A DNA stretch of 64,000 nt from Rhizobium leguminosarum bv. viciae USDA 2370 (GCF_002008365.1 NZ_MRDL01000007.1:79195-143194), one strand, 5' to 3'; numbered from the stretch's first letter, positions 44,466 through 55,663 are shown. Numbers and translations: made by a program. Notes: generated by a model from the letters alone, not told the origin.

Positions 44466-46289
44466 ATGAAAAATTTGAAGATATCGAAGCAGCTCATATT
44501 GCTGGTCGTCGGCCTGATGATCGCCTTTGCGATCGCCACCTCCCTGCAGATCCGATCCTCGGTCGATGCGATCTACAAGGAGCGTTATGACATGCTCCGC
44601 GCCGAGGTTCAGTCGGCGGTCTCGGTTCTCAAGCTTTACCAGGCCAAGGTAACCGTGGGCGAAATGACGCTCGAGGATGCCCAGAAGCAGGCCTACGCCA
44701 CCGTCAACGGGATGAAATACGATCCGGACGGCTATTTCTTCGGTTATAGCTACGACGTCCAGATGGTATTCCACTACGACGCCTCGAAAGTCGGGCAGAT
44801 CAACAAGGGCCAGCCGGACAGCAAAGGCAAGCTCTATCGCGATGAGCTGGTCAAGCTCGGGCAGCAGGGCGGCGGTCTCGTCGAATATTATTCCACGGTC
44901 AAACCGGGCCAGCCGGCCGGCGATTACCGCAAGACGGCCTATGGCCAGGCCTTCGATCCCTGGAAGGTCGTCGTCGTCACCGGTGTCTACATGGACGATC
45001 TCGATGCGCAGATAAACAGCACGATCCTCACCGCGCTCTCCGGCAGCATCGTTCTGTTCTTCCTTGCCATGACGGCCGCCTACATCGTCATCCGCGGCAT
45101 ATCGGGACCTCTCAACAACGTCCATGCCGCCCTGAAGGCTGTCGCCGAAGAGGATGTTTCGATCGCCATCCCGCATACCAGCATGAACAACGAAGTCGGC
45201 ATGATGGCGAAGGCGACGCAGTCGCTGCAGGAAAAGATCAGGGAACGTCATGCGATGTCCGATCGTGAGGCGGCCCAGCAGCTGGCGCTGGAAAACGAGC
45301 GCGAAACCAATCTGCGCCAGCAGCAGGATGAAGCCACGCTGCAGGCGCGGGTGGTGACGACGATCGGCCAGGCGCTGGAGATGATCGCCCGCGGCGACCT
45401 CACTGTCCGCTGCGCCGATCTCGGCCAGAAATACGCCGCCCTTCGCGACAACTTCAACGATGCGCTGTCGCATCTCGAAGCCGCCATGGCCAAGGTCAGC
45501 GCCAAGGGCACCGACATCGGCACCAGCAAGGAAGAGATCCGCCGCGCCTCCAACGAGCTGTCGCAGCGCACCGAGCGCCAGGCCGCCAGCCTCGAGGAAA
45601 CCTCGGCCGCGCTCGACGAACTCACCGTCGCCGTCCGCCAGACAGCCGATGGCGCCCATGAAGCCAGCAAGCGTGTCCACGCGGTCAGCACCGAAGCCAC
45701 CCATAGCGATGCGATCGTCACCCAGGCGATCGAAGCGATGAGCGGCATCGAGAAGTCGTCGTCGGAAATTACCAAGATCATCGGCGTCATCGACGAGATC
45801 GCCTTCCAGACCAACCTCTTGGCGCTGAATGCCGGCGTCGAGGCGGCCCGCGCCGGCGAATCCGGCAAGGGTTTTGCGGTCGTCGCCCAGGAAGTCCGCG
45901 AACTTGCCCAGCGTTCCGCCGCGGCCGCCAAGGAGATCAAGGACCAGATCGCCCGCTCCTCCAGCCAGGTCGACCACGGCGTCCGTCTGGTCGGTGAGGC
46001 AGGCGAGGCGCTGAAGCGCATCTCCGACCAGATCAAGGCCGCCAACGAGATCGTCGCCAAGATCGCCCACAGCGCCTCCGAACAGGATACGACGCTGCGC
46101 TCGATCTCCTCGTCGATGAACCAGCTCGACGCCGCCACCCAGCAGAACGCCGCCATGGCCGAGGAGACCACGGCATCGGCCGAAACGCTGGCCAGCGATA
46201 CTGACGAGTTGATCGACCTCATCCGCGGCTTCCGGGTCAGTGGCGAAAGCGCCGCTCCGGCCATGCATCAAGGTCGCCGCGCCGCTTAA
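44466..46289 (+). CDS. Methyl-accepting chemotaxis protein with Cache sensor
   Basis: 607 residues. The first helix is LILLVVGLMIAFAIATSL (about 10-30), and the periplasmic single Cache domain (about 35-185) contains DPDGYFFGYSYDVQMVFHYD. A second helix (about 188-212) leads to a HAMP domain, a second HAMP-like stretch near 300, and the methyl-accepting coiled coil with tip IAFQTNLLALNAGVEAARAG (about 441-460). It lacks the C-terminal NWETF pentapeptide that tethers CheR. No che gene is nearby. ATG 44466 follows GCGAGGCG. Confidence 0.93.
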   Translation: MKNLKISKQLILLVVGLMIAFAIATSLQIRSSVDAIYKERYDMLRAEVQSAVSVLKLYQAKVTVGEMTLEDAQKQAYATVNGMKYDPDGYFFGYSYDVQMVFHYDASKVGQINKGQPDSKGKLYRDELVKLGQQGGGLVEYYSTVKPGQPAGDYRKTAYGQAFDPWKVVVVTGVYMDDLDAQINSTILTALSGSIVLFFLAMTAAYIVIRGISGPLNNVHAALKAVAEEDVSIAIPHTSMNNEVGMMAKATQSLQEKIRERHAMSDREAAQQLALENERETNLRQQQDEATLQARVVTTIGQALEMIARGDLTVRCADLGQKYAALRDNFNDALSHLEAAMAKVSAKGTDIGTSKEEIRRASNELSQRTERQAASLEETSAALDELTVAVRQTADGAHEASKRVHAVSTEATHSDAIVTQAIEAMSGIEKSSSEITKIIGVIDEIAFQTNLLALNAGVEAARAGESGKGFAVVAQEVRELAQRSAAAAKEIKDQIARSSSQVDHGVRLVGEAGEALKRISDQIKAANEIVAKIAHSASEQDTTLRSISSSMNQLDAATQQNAAMAEETTASAETLASDTDELIDLIRGFRVSGESAAPAMHQGRRAA

Positions 46290-46330
46290 ACGGCGCGGGG
46301 ACAAAAGCGTTTTTATCACCAAATTTTTAG

Positions 46331-46354
46331 CGGCCGTCGGTTCTCCGGCGGCCG
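46331..46354 (-). terminator. Terminator of the DUF523 gene
   Basis: On the minus strand CGGCCGCCGG / CCGACGGCCG form a stem around AGAA (one mismatch), then CTAAAAATTTGG. It probably also ends the receptor gene from the other side. Confidence 0.6.
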
Positions 46355-46367
46355 TGCCATTTGAGGC

Positions 46368-46856
46368 TCAATGCGCGATACGGTCGATCAGTTCCTCGAT
46401 CTGGTGATCGGAAAACACCTCGACGCCATCAGCTTTCAGCGCCGCCGCCGTCACGCCGTGGCCGGCCTGCTTGCGGCCGGAAAACGTGCCGTCATAAATG
46501 AAAGCCGAACCGCAGGACGGGCTGCCGTCGATGAGCAGCGCATAGCGGCAGCCTGCCTGTCGTGCGAGCGCCACGGCATTTTCCGCCGCCTGCAAGAACT
46601 CTTCCGTCACGTCGGCGCCCGTCAGCTCGACAACCCGCGCCGTGCCGGCCAGCACCTCTTCGCCGGTTGCGGCATTTGCGATCTCGGCCGGCGGCCGCGG
46701 CACCTTCATGCCTGCCGACATCTCCGGACAGATCGTCACCAGCCGGCCCTCGGCCTGCCATGTCTCGATCACAGGATGAAGCAACCGCTTCGCCCGGCCG
46801 TCATAGCGGACGGCCTGGCCCATAAGACAGGCGCTGACAAGAATCTTGCTCTGCAT
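46368..46856 (-). CDS. DUF523 family protein
   Basis: 162 residues beginning MQSKILVSACLMGQAVRYDG. Conserved cysteine motifs SACLMG, TICPEMSAG and DGSPSCGS are the DUF523 hallmark; the family has been proposed to bind metal or act in thio-modification, but no role is proven. The frame could start 10 residues earlier (46886), which is less likely. It lies 58 bp downstream of glyS on the same strand. Confidence 0.85.
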   Translation of the reverse strand: MQSKILVSACLMGQAVRYDGRAKRLLHPVIETWQAEGRLVTICPEMSAGMKVPRPPAEIANAATGEEVLAGTARVVELTGADVTEEFLQAAENAVALARQAGCRYALLIDGSPSCGSAFIYDGTFSGRKQAGHGVTAAALKADGVEVFSDHQIEELIDRIAH

Positions 46857-46913
46857 GTCTCTTGAATAACGCGATGACGGCGGCAATGCCAGACCGCCGA
46901 TGGCGGCCGAATA

Positions 46914-49028
46914 TCACCCCGAGATCTTCGAGAAATCCGCAACCGTTCCCGTCGCTTCGCGGATCAGCCGCAGCAGGGCGAGACGGTTGGCGCGGATGGC
47001 GGCGTCCTCGTCGTTGACGAGCACGTCTTCGAAGAAGCGGTCGACCGGGCCGCGCAGCTTGGAAAGCGCTTCCATTGCCGAGCGGAAGTCTTCCCCGGCG
47101 ACGGCGTCCGAGGCATCCTTCGAGGCGCTGGAGATTGCGGCGAACAGTTCCTTCTCAGCATCGAGCTTCAGAAGCGCTTCCGAAACGCCATCGGCGATCA
47201 CGGTGCCCTTCTTTTCCTCGGCGGCGAGCAGCTGCGTCGCGCGCTTGGTGCCGGCGAGCAGGTTCTTGCCGTCCTCCGAGGTGATGAAGGCCGTCAGCGC
47301 TTCGACGCGGCGCGCCACCATCAACAGGTCGTCGGCATCTGAAGTCAGCACGGCGTCGATGAGATCGTGGCGGGCGCCCTGGTCGCGCAGATAGACCTTG
47401 AGACGGTCGTGGAAGAAGGAGAGCAAGTCGCCATCCCTTGTCGTTGCCAACAGCGGCAGGCGGATCTTTCGCTCGAGCAGGATCCTGACCACACCGAGTG
47501 CTGCCCGCCGCAGCGCAAACGGATCCTTCGATCCCGTCGGCTTTTCATCGATCGCCCAGAAGCCGATCAGCGTATCGAGCTTGTCGGCAAGCGCGATCGT
47601 GATCGCCACTCTGTCCTCCGGCACGCGGTCCGACGGACCCTGCGGCTTGTAGTGGTCCTCGATCGCGGCGGCAACGGAGGCATCCTCGCCCTGCAGCGCC
47701 GCATATTTGCGGCCCATCAATCCCTGCAGTTCCGGGAATTCGCCGACGGCTTCGGTGCGCAGATCGGCCTTGGCGAGCACGGCGGCGCGATCGACCAGAG
47801 CCGCGTCGGCACCGGTGATCTTTGCCAGCTCCTTGGCCAGCGCCTGGATGCGAGCGACGCGCGCTCCCTGTGTGCCGAGCTTGGCATGGAACGTCACGTC
47901 AAGCGCATCGAGCTTGGCCATGCGCTGGTCGAGCGGCTTCTTGATGTCGAGGCCGAACTTTGCCGCCGAAGCCGTGAGCGTCTCGAGATCCGGCAGATTG
48001 CCCTGGTCGCGTTTCCAGAAATGCAGCGCATCCGAAAGCCGGGCCCGCACCACCTTGCCGTTGCCGTGGACGATTTCCTTGCCGCCGTCGCTTGCCTGGA
48101 TGTTGGAGACGAGGATGAACTTGTTCGAAAGCGTCTCTTCACCCTGTTTGCGAGTGACAAAACACTTCTGGTTGGTCTTGATCGTCAACCGGATGATCTC
48201 GGAGGGGATCGAGAGATAATCCTCCTCGAAACTGCCCATCAGCACCTGCGGCCATTCGACGAGGCCGGAGACTTCCTCCAGCAGGCCTTCGTCTTCCACC
48301 AGCTCCAGCCCGTTGGCAAAGGCGATGTCGCGGGCGTCGTGCAGGATGATGTCCTTGCGCCGCTCGGCGTCGAGGATGACCTTGGCCTTTTCCAAGTTCG
48401 CCGCATAATCGTCGAAGCGCCGGACGGTGATCGCATCGGGCGCATGGAAGCGATGGCCGTAGGTGATGTTGGAAGCGGTAATGCCGTCGATCTCGAAGGG
48501 GATGACGGTGGTCTCCTCATGCTCCGGGCCGAAGGTGCAGACGATCGACTGCAGCGGCCGCACCCAGCGCAGCGCACCGGGCTTCGACGAGGCCTTGCCC
48601 CAGCGCATCGATTTCGGCCAGGGAAAATCGCGGATGATGCCGGGCATGACATCGGTGACGATCTCTTCCGTCGCGCGGCCGGGCTTGGAGATGACCGCGA
48701 CGTAGAAATCGCCCTTCTTCGGATCGCTCACCACCTGCGCCTCGGAGACCGAGGAAAGGCCGGCGCCGCGCAGAAAACCCTCGATCGCCTTCTCGTTGGC
48801 GTCGGTGCGCGGCCCCTTGCGTTCCTCGCGCACATCGGCGGAGCGGGCCGTCAGGCCGTGAATGTCGAGCGCAAGCCGCCGCGGTGTCCAGTATTCGCGC
48901 GCCCCCTCGTAGGACAGACCCGCTTCGACAAGCGCATCGGTGACGAGCTTCTTGAGGTCGCCGGCAGCCTTGCGCTGCATGCGGGCCGGAATCTCTTCGG
49001 AGCGGAGTTCGAGAAGAAGGTTTGGCAT
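46914..49028 (-). CDS. glyS: Glycyl-tRNA synthetase beta subunit
   Basis: 704 residues, starting [20 protein letters not shown], the universal GlyS N-terminus. It contains the HD-like and B-type segments ([20 protein letters not shown]) and a C-terminal anticodon-binding helical domain. It recognises tRNA(Gly) with the alpha subunit encoded at 36646. Position and strand are unlike the glyQ-glyS operon of many bacteria. Confidence 0.97.
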   Translation of the reverse strand: MPNLLLELRSEEIPARMQRKAAGDLKKLVTDALVEAGLSYEGAREYWTPRRLALDIHGLTARSADVREERKGPRTDANEKAIEGFLRGAGLSSVSEAQVVSDPKKGDFYVAVISKPGRATEEIVTDVMPGIIRDFPWPKSMRWGKASSKPGALRWVRPLQSIVCTFGPEHEETTVIPFEIDGITASNITYGHRFHAPDAITVRRFDDYAANLEKAKVILDAERRKDIILHDARDIAFANGLELVEDEGLLEEVSGLVEWPQVLMGSFEEDYLSIPSEIIRLTIKTNQKCFVTRKQGEETLSNKFILVSNIQASDGGKEIVHGNGKVVRARLSDALHFWKRDQGNLPDLETLTASAAKFGLDIKKPLDQRMAKLDALDVTFHAKLGTQGARVARIQALAKELAKITGADAALVDRAAVLAKADLRTEAVGEFPELQGLMGRKYAALQGEDASVAAAIEDHYKPQGPSDRVPEDRVAITIALADKLDTLIGFWAIDEKPTGSKDPFALRRAALGVVRILLERKIRLPLLATTRDGDLLSFFHDRLKVYLRDQGARHDLIDAVLTSDADDLLMVARRVEALTAFITSEDGKNLLAGTKRATQLLAAEEKKGTVIADGVSEALLKLDAEKELFAAISSASKDASDAVAGEDFRSAMEALSKLRGPVDRFFEDVLVNDEDAAIRANRLALLRLIREATGTVADFSKISG

Positions 49029-49247
49029 GTCGAATTTCCTTGCCTCCCGCGACAGGGGAGGGATGGCATGGGCGCCGGGTCAAAACGTTGCTTCTGCTAG
49101 CAAAGAATGGCGCATCTGCACAACCGCAAAATCGCCGCCTTTCCGGCATGCTTATCCTGTGGATCGGCGCCTAGCCGTAAACTCCAACATTGCCTTGCCG
49201 CTTTTCGCCGCTATGGTCCCGCCACCTCTGACGAAACAGGAAATCCC

Positions 49248-51557
49248 ATGGCCGCAGACCTCCGTTTTCTCGCAGCCCGCATCTCCGCCGAAATCAACGC
49301 CCGGCCCGAACAGGCCAAAGCCGCCATCGAGTTGCTAGATGAGGGTGCCACCGTGCCCTTCATCGCCCGCTACCGCAAGGAAGTGACGGGCGGGCTGGAC
49401 GATACGCAGCTGCGCAATCTCGCCGAGCGGCTGGTCTATCTGCGCGAGCTCGAAGCCCGGCGCGACGCGATCGTCGAATCGATCACCGGCCAGGGCAAGA
49501 TGACCGACGAGCTGATGACCAAGGTCACTGGGGCCGAAACCAAGGCCGAGCTCGAGGATCTCTACCTGCCCTATAAGCCGAAGCGCCGCACGCGGGCCGA
49601 AATCGCCCGTGAACGCGGCCTCGGCCCGCTCGCCGAGACGATCCTCGCCGACCGCGCCAGGGAACCGGCGGTCTTGGCCGAAGGCTTCGTCACAGCTGAC
49701 GTGCCCGATGTGAAGACGGCGCTCGAAGGCGCGCGCGATATCATCGCCGAAGGCATTGCCGAAAATGCCGACCTGCTCGGCAAGTTGCGCGCCCATATGC
49801 GCCAGGCCTCGTTGCTGAAGGCGAAAGTCGTCGACGGCAAGCAGGCGACCGGCGAGAAGTTTTCCGACTATTTCGACCATTCCGAACGCTGGGCGACGGC
49901 GCCGGGCCACCGCGCGCTCGCCATGTTGCGCGGCTGGAACGAGGAGGTGCTGACGCTGACGATCGAGGCCGACGCCGAAACCGCCTCTCCGAACAAGCCG
50001 GTCGAACGCATGATCGTGGCGGCCTACGAGATCGGTACCAGCCGTCCCGGCGACCGCTGGCTGATGGAGGTCGCAAGCTGGACCTGGCGCGTCAAGCTTT
50101 CCATGTCGCTCTCGCTCGACCTGATGCGGGAACTGCGCGAAAGGGCCGAGGAAGAGGCGATCCATGTCTTCGCCCGCAATCTCAAGGACCTGCTTTTGGC
50201 CGCGCCCGCCGGCTCGCGCGCGACGATGGGCCTCGATCCCGGCATCCGCACCGGCGTCAAGGTCGCCGTCGTCGACGGCACCGGCAAGGTGGTGGCGACA
50301 TCGACCGTCTATCCCTTCCAGCCGAGGAACGACGTGCGTGGCGCCCAGGTCGAGCTCGCATCGCTGATCCGCAAGCACAATGTCGAGCTGATCTCGATCG
50401 GCAACGGCACCGGCAGCCGCGAAACCGAAAAGCTGGTGGCCGACATGCTGGCCGAGTTGCCGGCGCCGAAGCCGACCAAGGTCATCGTGTCGGAAGCCGG
50501 CGCCTCGGTCTATTCCGCCTCGGCAACCGCAGCAGCGGAGTTTCCCGATCTCGACGTGTCGCTGCGCGGCGCCGTCTCCATCGCGCGGCGCCTGCAGGAT
50601 CCACTGGCCGAACTCGTCAAGATCGAGCCGAAGTCGATCGGCGTCGGCCAGTATCAGCACGATGTCGACCAGCAGAAGCTGTCGCGTTCGCTCGATGCCG
50701 TGGTGGAAGACGCGGTGAATGCCGTCGGCGTCGATCTCAACACTGCGTCTGCGCCGCTGCTGTCGCGCGTCTCCGGCCTCGGCCCGTCGATCGCCGACGC
50801 CATCGTCCGCCACCGCGACAGCGAAGGCCGTTTCGAGACGCGAAAGGATCTCCTGAAGGTCGCCCGCCTCGGCGGCCGCACCTTCGAGCAATGCGCCGGC
50901 TTCCTGCGCATTCCCAACGGCAAGGAGCCGCTCGATTCCTCCTCGGTGCACCCGGAGGCCTACGGTGTCGCCAAGAAGATCGTCGCCGCTTGTGGCCGCG
51001 ATCTGCGCGCGCTGATGGGCGATAGCGCGGTGTTGAAATCGGTTGATCCGCGCCAGTTCATCGACGAGAAATTCGGTCTGCCGACGGTGAAAGACATCAT
51101 CGCGGAGCTGGAAAAGCCCGGCCGCGACCCGCGTCCGAGCTTCAAGACCGCGACCTTCGCCGAGGGCGTCAACGAAATTTCCGACCTCCAGCCCGGCATG
51201 GTGCTGGAAGGCACGGTGACCAATGTCGCCGCCTTCGGCGCCTTCGTCGATATCGGCGTGCACCAGGATGGTCTGGTGCATGTGTCCCAGCTTGCCGACC
51301 GCTTCGTCAAGGATCCCCACGAGGTCGTCAAGGCGGGTGATGTCGTCAAGGTGCGGGTTGTCGAAGTCGATGCCAAGCGCAAGCGCATCGGTCTTTCCAT
51401 GCGACGCGATGACGGCTCATCAGCGCCGCCGCCGCGTGGTGATTCTCGCCCAAGCCAAGGGTCGCGGCCGCAGAACGAGCGCCGGCCCGCGGCTCAGAAA
51501 CCGGAGAGCCAGGGCGCATTCGGCGCGGCACTTGCCGAAGCCATGAAGCGAAAATAA
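49248..51557 (+). CDS. tex: Tex-family transcription accessory protein
   Basis: 769 residues. N-terminal Tex helices carry [20 protein letters not shown]. The YqgF/RNase H-like core contains [20 protein letters not shown], a helix-hairpin-helix region is visible ([19 protein letters not shown]), and the S1 RNA-binding domain is near the C-terminus ([20 protein letters not shown]). A basic Pro/Arg tail follows. ATG 49248 is chosen; the longer frame runs into the divergent glyS promoter. Divergent from glyS. Confidence 0.93.
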   Translation: MAADLRFLAARISAEINARPEQAKAAIELLDEGATVPFIARYRKEVTGGLDDTQLRNLAERLVYLRELEARRDAIVESITGQGKMTDELMTKVTGAETKAELEDLYLPYKPKRRTRAEIARERGLGPLAETILADRAREPAVLAEGFVTADVPDVKTALEGARDIIAEGIAENADLLGKLRAHMRQASLLKAKVVDGKQATGEKFSDYFDHSERWATAPGHRALAMLRGWNEEVLTLTIEADAETASPNKPVERMIVAAYEIGTSRPGDRWLMEVASWTWRVKLSMSLSLDLMRELRERAEEEAIHVFARNLKDLLLAAPAGSRATMGLDPGIRTGVKVAVVDGTGKVVATSTVYPFQPRNDVRGAQVELASLIRKHNVELISIGNGTGSRETEKLVADMLAELPAPKPTKVIVSEAGASVYSASATAAAEFPDLDVSLRGAVSIARRLQDPLAELVKIEPKSIGVGQYQHDVDQQKLSRSLDAVVEDAVNAVGVDLNTASAPLLSRVSGLGPSIADAIVRHRDSEGRFETRKDLLKVARLGGRTFEQCAGFLRIPNGKEPLDSSSVHPEAYGVAKKIVAACGRDLRALMGDSAVLKSVDPRQFIDEKFGLPTVKDIIAELEKPGRDPRPSFKTATFAEGVNEISDLQPGMVLEGTVTNVAAFGAFVDIGVHQDGLVHVSQLADRFVKDPHEVVKAGDVVKVRVVEVDAKRKRIGLSMRRDDGSSAPPPRGDSRPSQGSRPQNERRPAAQKPESQGAFGAALAEAMKRK

Positions 51558-51690
51558 GGGTTTAACCGGCATTTCGGCAAAAATGCAACAGTTTGGCAGC
51601 GTTCTGAACGGAGTGCTAAATCCGGCGCTTGTAAGGCGAAAGAGAGCTACTAAGTTGATGTGACCATCCTGTCACATTTGCGAGGCGTCC

Positions 51691-52950
51691 ATGGCGTCGG
51701 CATTCTTATCGATCGTCCAGCAAATCGTCCGCAAGGGTTCATTGAAACTTACCCTTGCCAATGGCGAAACCCATACTATCGGCGACGGCACGGGTGAAAC
51801 CGTTGTCGCCCGCCTTGCCGATCAGGAGGCCGAGGACGCCATCCGGCGCGACCCGACCATGAAGCTCGGCGAAATGTATATGCAGGGCCGGTTCATTCTC
51901 GAACAGGGCAACATTTACGATTTCCTGTCGCTGGTGAAACAGAACACCACCAACGAAATCTTCGATTTCAAGATGGCGGCTCTGCTCCTCGGCCGCATTG
52001 CCTGGCAGCAGCTGAAGAGCCGCGTGCCGGTCAATCGCAACAAGCACAATGTCGCCCATCATTACGACCTGTCGGCCAAGCTCTTCGATCTTTTCCTCGA
52101 CGAGGACTGGCAATATTCCTGCGCCTATTTCGAGCCGCCGGGCATTGGTCTCGACGAGGCGCAGCTCGCCAAGAAGCGCCATATCGCTGCCAAGCTTCTG
52201 CTCGAGCCGAATCAGCATATCCTGGAGATCGGCTCCGGCTGGGGCGGCATGGGCATGTATCTGACGGAAGCGACCGACGGTGCCGATTTCACCGGCATCA
52301 CGCTGAGCGAGGAACAGCTCAAGGTCTCGCGTTTGCGCGCCGAAAAGCGCGGCCTTGCCGACCGTGTGCGATTCGAACTGCAGGACTACCGCACCATGAC
52401 GGGCAGGAAGTTCGACCGCATCGTCTCGGTCGGCATGTTCGAACATGTCGGTATCGGCAACTACGGCAATTTCTTCCGCAAGGTATCGGATCTGCTCGAT
52501 GACAACGGCGTCATGGTGCTGCATTCGATTGGCCGTCCGAAGCCAAGCTTCGGCACCAATGCCTTCATCGAGAAGTACATCTTCCCCGGCGGCTACATCC
52601 CCTCCGTCGGCGAGGTCGTGCCACCGCTCGAAAAAGCCGGGCTGCTGGTCAAGGATATCGAAATCCTGCCGATGCATTATGCCTATACGCTGCGCCACTG
52701 GCGCGAGCGTTTCGTGACGCGCAAGGCTGAAGCGGTGGCGCTTTACGACGAGCAGTTCTTCCGCATGTGGGAATTCTATCTGGCTGGTTCCGAAATGGGC
52801 TTCCGCTGGGACGAGCTCTTTATCCTGCAGATCCAGGTCGCCAAGAACCAGTTTGCCGTTCCCGACAATCGCAACTACATCGCCCGCAACGAAGCCAAGC
52901 TGAAGGAGTTCGAGGCGAGGCGCGCACCGTTGGAAAAGGTGACGTTCTGA
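51691..52950 (+). CDS. cfa: Cyclopropane-fatty-acyl-phospholipid synthase
   Basis: SAM-dependent methylation of phospholipid acyl double bonds, 419 residues. The SAM site is ILEIGSGWGGMGMYL (about 172-187). The family motifs VAHHYDLSAKLFDLFLD, YSCAYFEPP, QDYRTMTGRKFDRIVSVGMF and EHVGIGNYGNFF are all present. The enzyme acts on the inner membrane, commonly for stationary-phase and acid adaptation. Preceded by a 130-bp AT-containing gap. Confidence 0.93.
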   Translation: MASAFLSIVQQIVRKGSLKLTLANGETHTIGDGTGETVVARLADQEAEDAIRRDPTMKLGEMYMQGRFILEQGNIYDFLSLVKQNTTNEIFDFKMAALLLGRIAWQQLKSRVPVNRNKHNVAHHYDLSAKLFDLFLDEDWQYSCAYFEPPGIGLDEAQLAKKRHIAAKLLLEPNQHILEIGSGWGGMGMYLTEATDGADFTGITLSEEQLKVSRLRAEKRGLADRVRFELQDYRTMTGRKFDRIVSVGMFEHVGIGNYGNFFRKVSDLLDDNGVMVLHSIGRPKPSFGTNAFIEKYIFPGGYIPSVGEVVPPLEKAGLLVKDIEILPMHYAYTLRHWRERFVTRKAEAVALYDEQFFRMWEFYLAGSEMGFRWDELFILQIQVAKNQFAVPDNRNYIARNEAKLKEFEARRAPLEKVTF

Positions 52951-53017
52951 TCCCGCGGAGGGGCCGCTTCCGCTGGCGGTTTTGCCGAGGGACCGCTTCC
53001 AATGAAAGGACGTGCCG

Positions 53018-53599
53018 ATGAGCAGTGCGTTTCCCGAGATCTACCTGGTCCGCCACGGTGAAACCGAATGGAGCCTGTCCGGGCGCCATACCGGACGCAG
53101 CGATATTCCCCTGACGGCGAACGGCGAGGAGGCCGCCCGCAAACTCGCCGACCGGCTGGCGGGCCCTACCTTCTCCGCCGTCTGGTCGAGCCCGTCCGCG
53201 CGGGCCCGCAAGACCTGCACGCTCGCCGGATTCGGATCGGGCGCGGTGATCAAGGACGATCTCGCCGAATGGGACTACGGCGCTTATGAAGGTATCACCA
53301 CCAAGGCGATCCTTGCCGACCGTCCCGGCTGGCAGCTCTTTCGCGACGGCTGCCCGAATGGCGAGTTCGCCGCCGATGTCGGTGCCCGCGTAGACGCCGT
53401 CATCCATGCGCTTCGCGAAACGGCCGGCACCATTTTGATCTTTTCGAGCTCGCATTTCCTGCGCGTCCTTGCCGCCCGCTGGCTTGGCCTGCCGCCGGAA
53501 GACGGCGCGCGCTTCGTGCTCGATACGGCCAGCATCAGCGTGCTCGGCTACGAACACGATCTGACCGAACCGGTCATCCGCCGCTGGAACCAGCGTTAG
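53018..53599 (+). CDS. Histidine phosphatase family protein (phosphoglycerate-mutase fold)
   Basis: 193 residues. The catalytic RHG motif is IYLVRHGETEWSLSGRHTGR and the second histidine is in IFSSSHFLRVLAARWLGLP. SSPSARARKT and EWDYGAYEG fit small phosphatases better than true glycolytic mutases. ATG 53018 follows GAAAGGACG. 68 bp after cfa on the same strand, so cotranscription is possible. Confidence 0.88.
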   Translation: MSSAFPEIYLVRHGETEWSLSGRHTGRSDIPLTANGEEAARKLADRLAGPTFSAVWSSPSARARKTCTLAGFGSGAVIKDDLAEWDYGAYEGITTKAILADRPGWQLFRDGCPNGEFAADVGARVDAVIHALRETAGTILIFSSSHFLRVLAARWLGLPPEDGARFVLDTASISVLGYEHDLTEPVIRRWNQR

Positions 53600-53710
53600 C
53601 TACAATCGTCTCCCTCACCGCCGTGGTTAACATTGGGGTAACGAGATCGGGATAAATGTAGCGGCCGCCGCCCTCCGCGGCTTTGTTTTTGCGTTTTCTG
53701 GAGTGCGGAC

Positions 53711-54523
53711 GTGTCTCATCGATCAGTCGTATCGATCCCTTTGGCTATTGCCCTTTTATCTGCCAGTTCGGCCGCCGCCCAGGAAAGCGGCCAGCACTTC
53801 TGGTCCGGCGACTGGTATCTGAGCGTCGGCGTCGCCGGCTTTTCCGCCCCGAAATTCGAGGGCTCGTCGCATAATGAATTCAAGTTCAGCCCGCTGATCT
53901 CGGTCGGCCGCCAAGGCGCCGGCCCGCGTTTTTCGTCGCGCAATGACAATCCGTCCTTCGCCCTCATCGACAAGGGCGCCTTCCGTGCCGGCATCGTCGG
54001 CAGGTTCGTCCCGTCGCGCGATGACGGCGACGGCAGCGAGCTGAAGGGCTTGAAGAAGGTCAAATGGGGGGCGGAAGCCGGCGGTTTTGTCGAAGTTTAC
54101 CCGACCGATTTCCTTCGCGCCCGCGCCGAAGTCCGCCAGGGCATCCGCTCGCATGACGGTATCGTTGCCGATCTCGCGGTCGATGCCTTCACCGATATCG
54201 CGCCCGACCTGCAACTGTCAGGCGGCCCGCGCGCGACCTTCGCCACCAGCGGCTATTACGACGCCTATTATGGCGTCAACGCCAAGCAGGCGGCGGCAAG
54301 CGGCCTTGATCCCTATAAGCCCTCGTCGGGCATCCAGTCCTATGGCGCCGGCACGGCGCTCACCTGGAAGGCGACGGAAAACCTCTCGGCCAGTTCCTTC
54401 CTCGAATATAAGCGGCTGGCAGGTCCTGCCGCCGACAGCAGCCTCGTGCGCGAGCGCGGCTCGAAGAACCAGGTCCTGATCGGCGTCTCGGCGACCTACA
54501 AGTTCAATTTCTCACTGCAGTGA
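53711..54523 (+). CDS. MipA/OmpV-family outer membrane protein
   Basis: 270 residues. The signal peptide is SIPLAIALLSASSAAAQ. A beta-barrel with alternating aromatic ends runs from SGDWYLSVGVAGFSAPKFEG to a terminal KFNFSLQ; the final aromatic residue followed by LQ is a little unusual but fits the family. Outer-membrane location is expected. The start is GTG 53711 after TGGAGTGCGGAC. Its ligand or scaffolding partner is unknown. Confidence 0.85.
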   Translation: MSHRSVVSIPLAIALLSASSAAAQESGQHFWSGDWYLSVGVAGFSAPKFEGSSHNEFKFSPLISVGRQGAGPRFSSRNDNPSFALIDKGAFRAGIVGRFVPSRDDGDGSELKGLKKVKWGAEAGGFVEVYPTDFLRARAEVRQGIRSHDGIVADLAVDAFTDIAPDLQLSGGPRATFATSGYYDAYYGVNAKQAAASGLDPYKPSSGIQSYGAGTALTWKATENLSASSFLEYKRLAGPAADSSLVRERGSKNQVLIGVSATYKFNFSLQ

Positions 54524-54529
54524 TTGACG

Positions 54530-54575
54530 GCGCTGCGGGTCCTTTCAGGCGCGCGGCGCTGCAACACTTTGAATT
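54530..54575. repeat. Degenerate inverted copy of intergenic palindrome family 2
   Basis: Its reverse complement begins AATTCAAAGTGTTGCAGCG, matching AATTCAAAGTGCTACAGCG at 16006. The remaining bases (GCGCGC, CGCAGCGCC) are worn versions of the same element. Confidence 0.6.
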
Positions 54576-54672
54576 TACGTATATTTTATCCTTAAATCGA
54601 TTCCGATCGAAGGAATGATGCAACTGGCAATACAATGATCGCTTCTTGACCGGATCGGCGGCCCGCCGCTAG

Positions 54673-55641
54673 ATGAGCGGCATGCACGATACTGGCGACT
54701 TCAACGATCGCGTCTCCGACGCACCTTCCGATAACTGGGTCTACCGGATCCTGCCGCCATGGCTTTGGCCCTATGCGCAGCTCGCGCGCTGGGATCGCCC
54801 GATCGGCTGGCAGCTCTTGATGTGGCCGTGCTTCTGGTCGGCGACCCTTGCCGCCAACGCGGCGATCGGCGAGGGGATCTATTCCGGCAGCCTGCTGGTA
54901 TCTCACCTGTTCCTCTATTTCATCGGCGCGGTCGCCATGCGCGGCGCCGGCTGCACCTACAATGATCTCGTCGACCACGAGATCGATATGGAAGTGGCGC
55001 GCACGCGGTCACGTCCGCTCCCCTCCGGCCGCGTCACCCGCCGTCGGGCAAAGATCTTCATCGGCTTGCAGGCGCTGGTCGGCCTCTTCGTGCTGCTGCA
55101 GTTCAACTGGCTCAACGTCTTCCTCGGCGTGCTCTCGCTCGGGATCGTGGCGTTTTATCCCTTTGCCAAACGCTTCACCGACTGGCCGCAATTCTACCTG
55201 GGGCTTGCCTTTTCCTGGGGTGCGCTGATGGGGTGGGCCGGAATTTTCGGCGGCCTCTCCTTTGCAGCCATCCTGCTCTACGCCGCCTCCGTCGCCTGGA
55301 CGATCGGTTACGACACGATCTATGCGCATCAAGACAAGGAGGATGACGAGCTGATCGGCGTCCGGTCCACTGCGCGCCTGTTCGGCGACAGGACGCGGCA
55401 ATGGCTGATCGGCCTTTATGGACTGACGCTGGTGCTGATGTTCATCGCTTTCGCTCTCGCCGGCGCCAATCTCATCGCATTTCTGGGTCTGCTCGGTGCG
55501 GCCGGCATGTTCGCCTGGCAGATCGTCCGGCTCGATATCGATGATGCCGACCAGTGCCTGGCGCTCTTCAAGTCAAACAACCGCGTCGGCCTGATCATCT
55601 TCTTCGGCCTCTTCATCTCGCTGTTGTTTGCCATTCCCTGA
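54673..55641 (+). CDS. ubiA: 4-hydroxybenzoate polyprenyltransferase
   Basis: Ubiquinone pathway enzyme, 322 residues, about 8-9 membrane helices. The first Asp-rich motif is GCTYNDLVDHEIDMEVARTR (NDxxD plus downstream DxE) and the second is YDTIYAHQDKEDD. It attaches the polyprenyl chain made by the synthase at 31729. Ends with a strong hairpin at 55664. Confidence 0.95.
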   Translation: MSGMHDTGDFNDRVSDAPSDNWVYRILPPWLWPYAQLARWDRPIGWQLLMWPCFWSATLAANAAIGEGIYSGSLLVSHLFLYFIGAVAMRGAGCTYNDLVDHEIDMEVARTRSRPLPSGRVTRRRAKIFIGLQALVGLFVLLQFNWLNVFLGVLSLGIVAFYPFAKRFTDWPQFYLGLAFSWGALMGWAGIFGGLSFAAILLYAASVAWTIGYDTIYAHQDKEDDELIGVRSTARLFGDRTRQWLIGLYGLTLVLMFIAFALAGANLIAFLGLLGAAGMFAWQIVRLDIDDADQCLALFKSNNRVGLIIFFGLFISLLFAIP

Positions 55642-55663
55642 TTGGGACGACGAATGAAACGAT

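Noticed and set aside
54588..54672. Short AT-rich stretch before ubiA considered as an origin or attachment site
   Set aside because: Too short, no DnaA boxes or direct repeats, and no integrase nearby.
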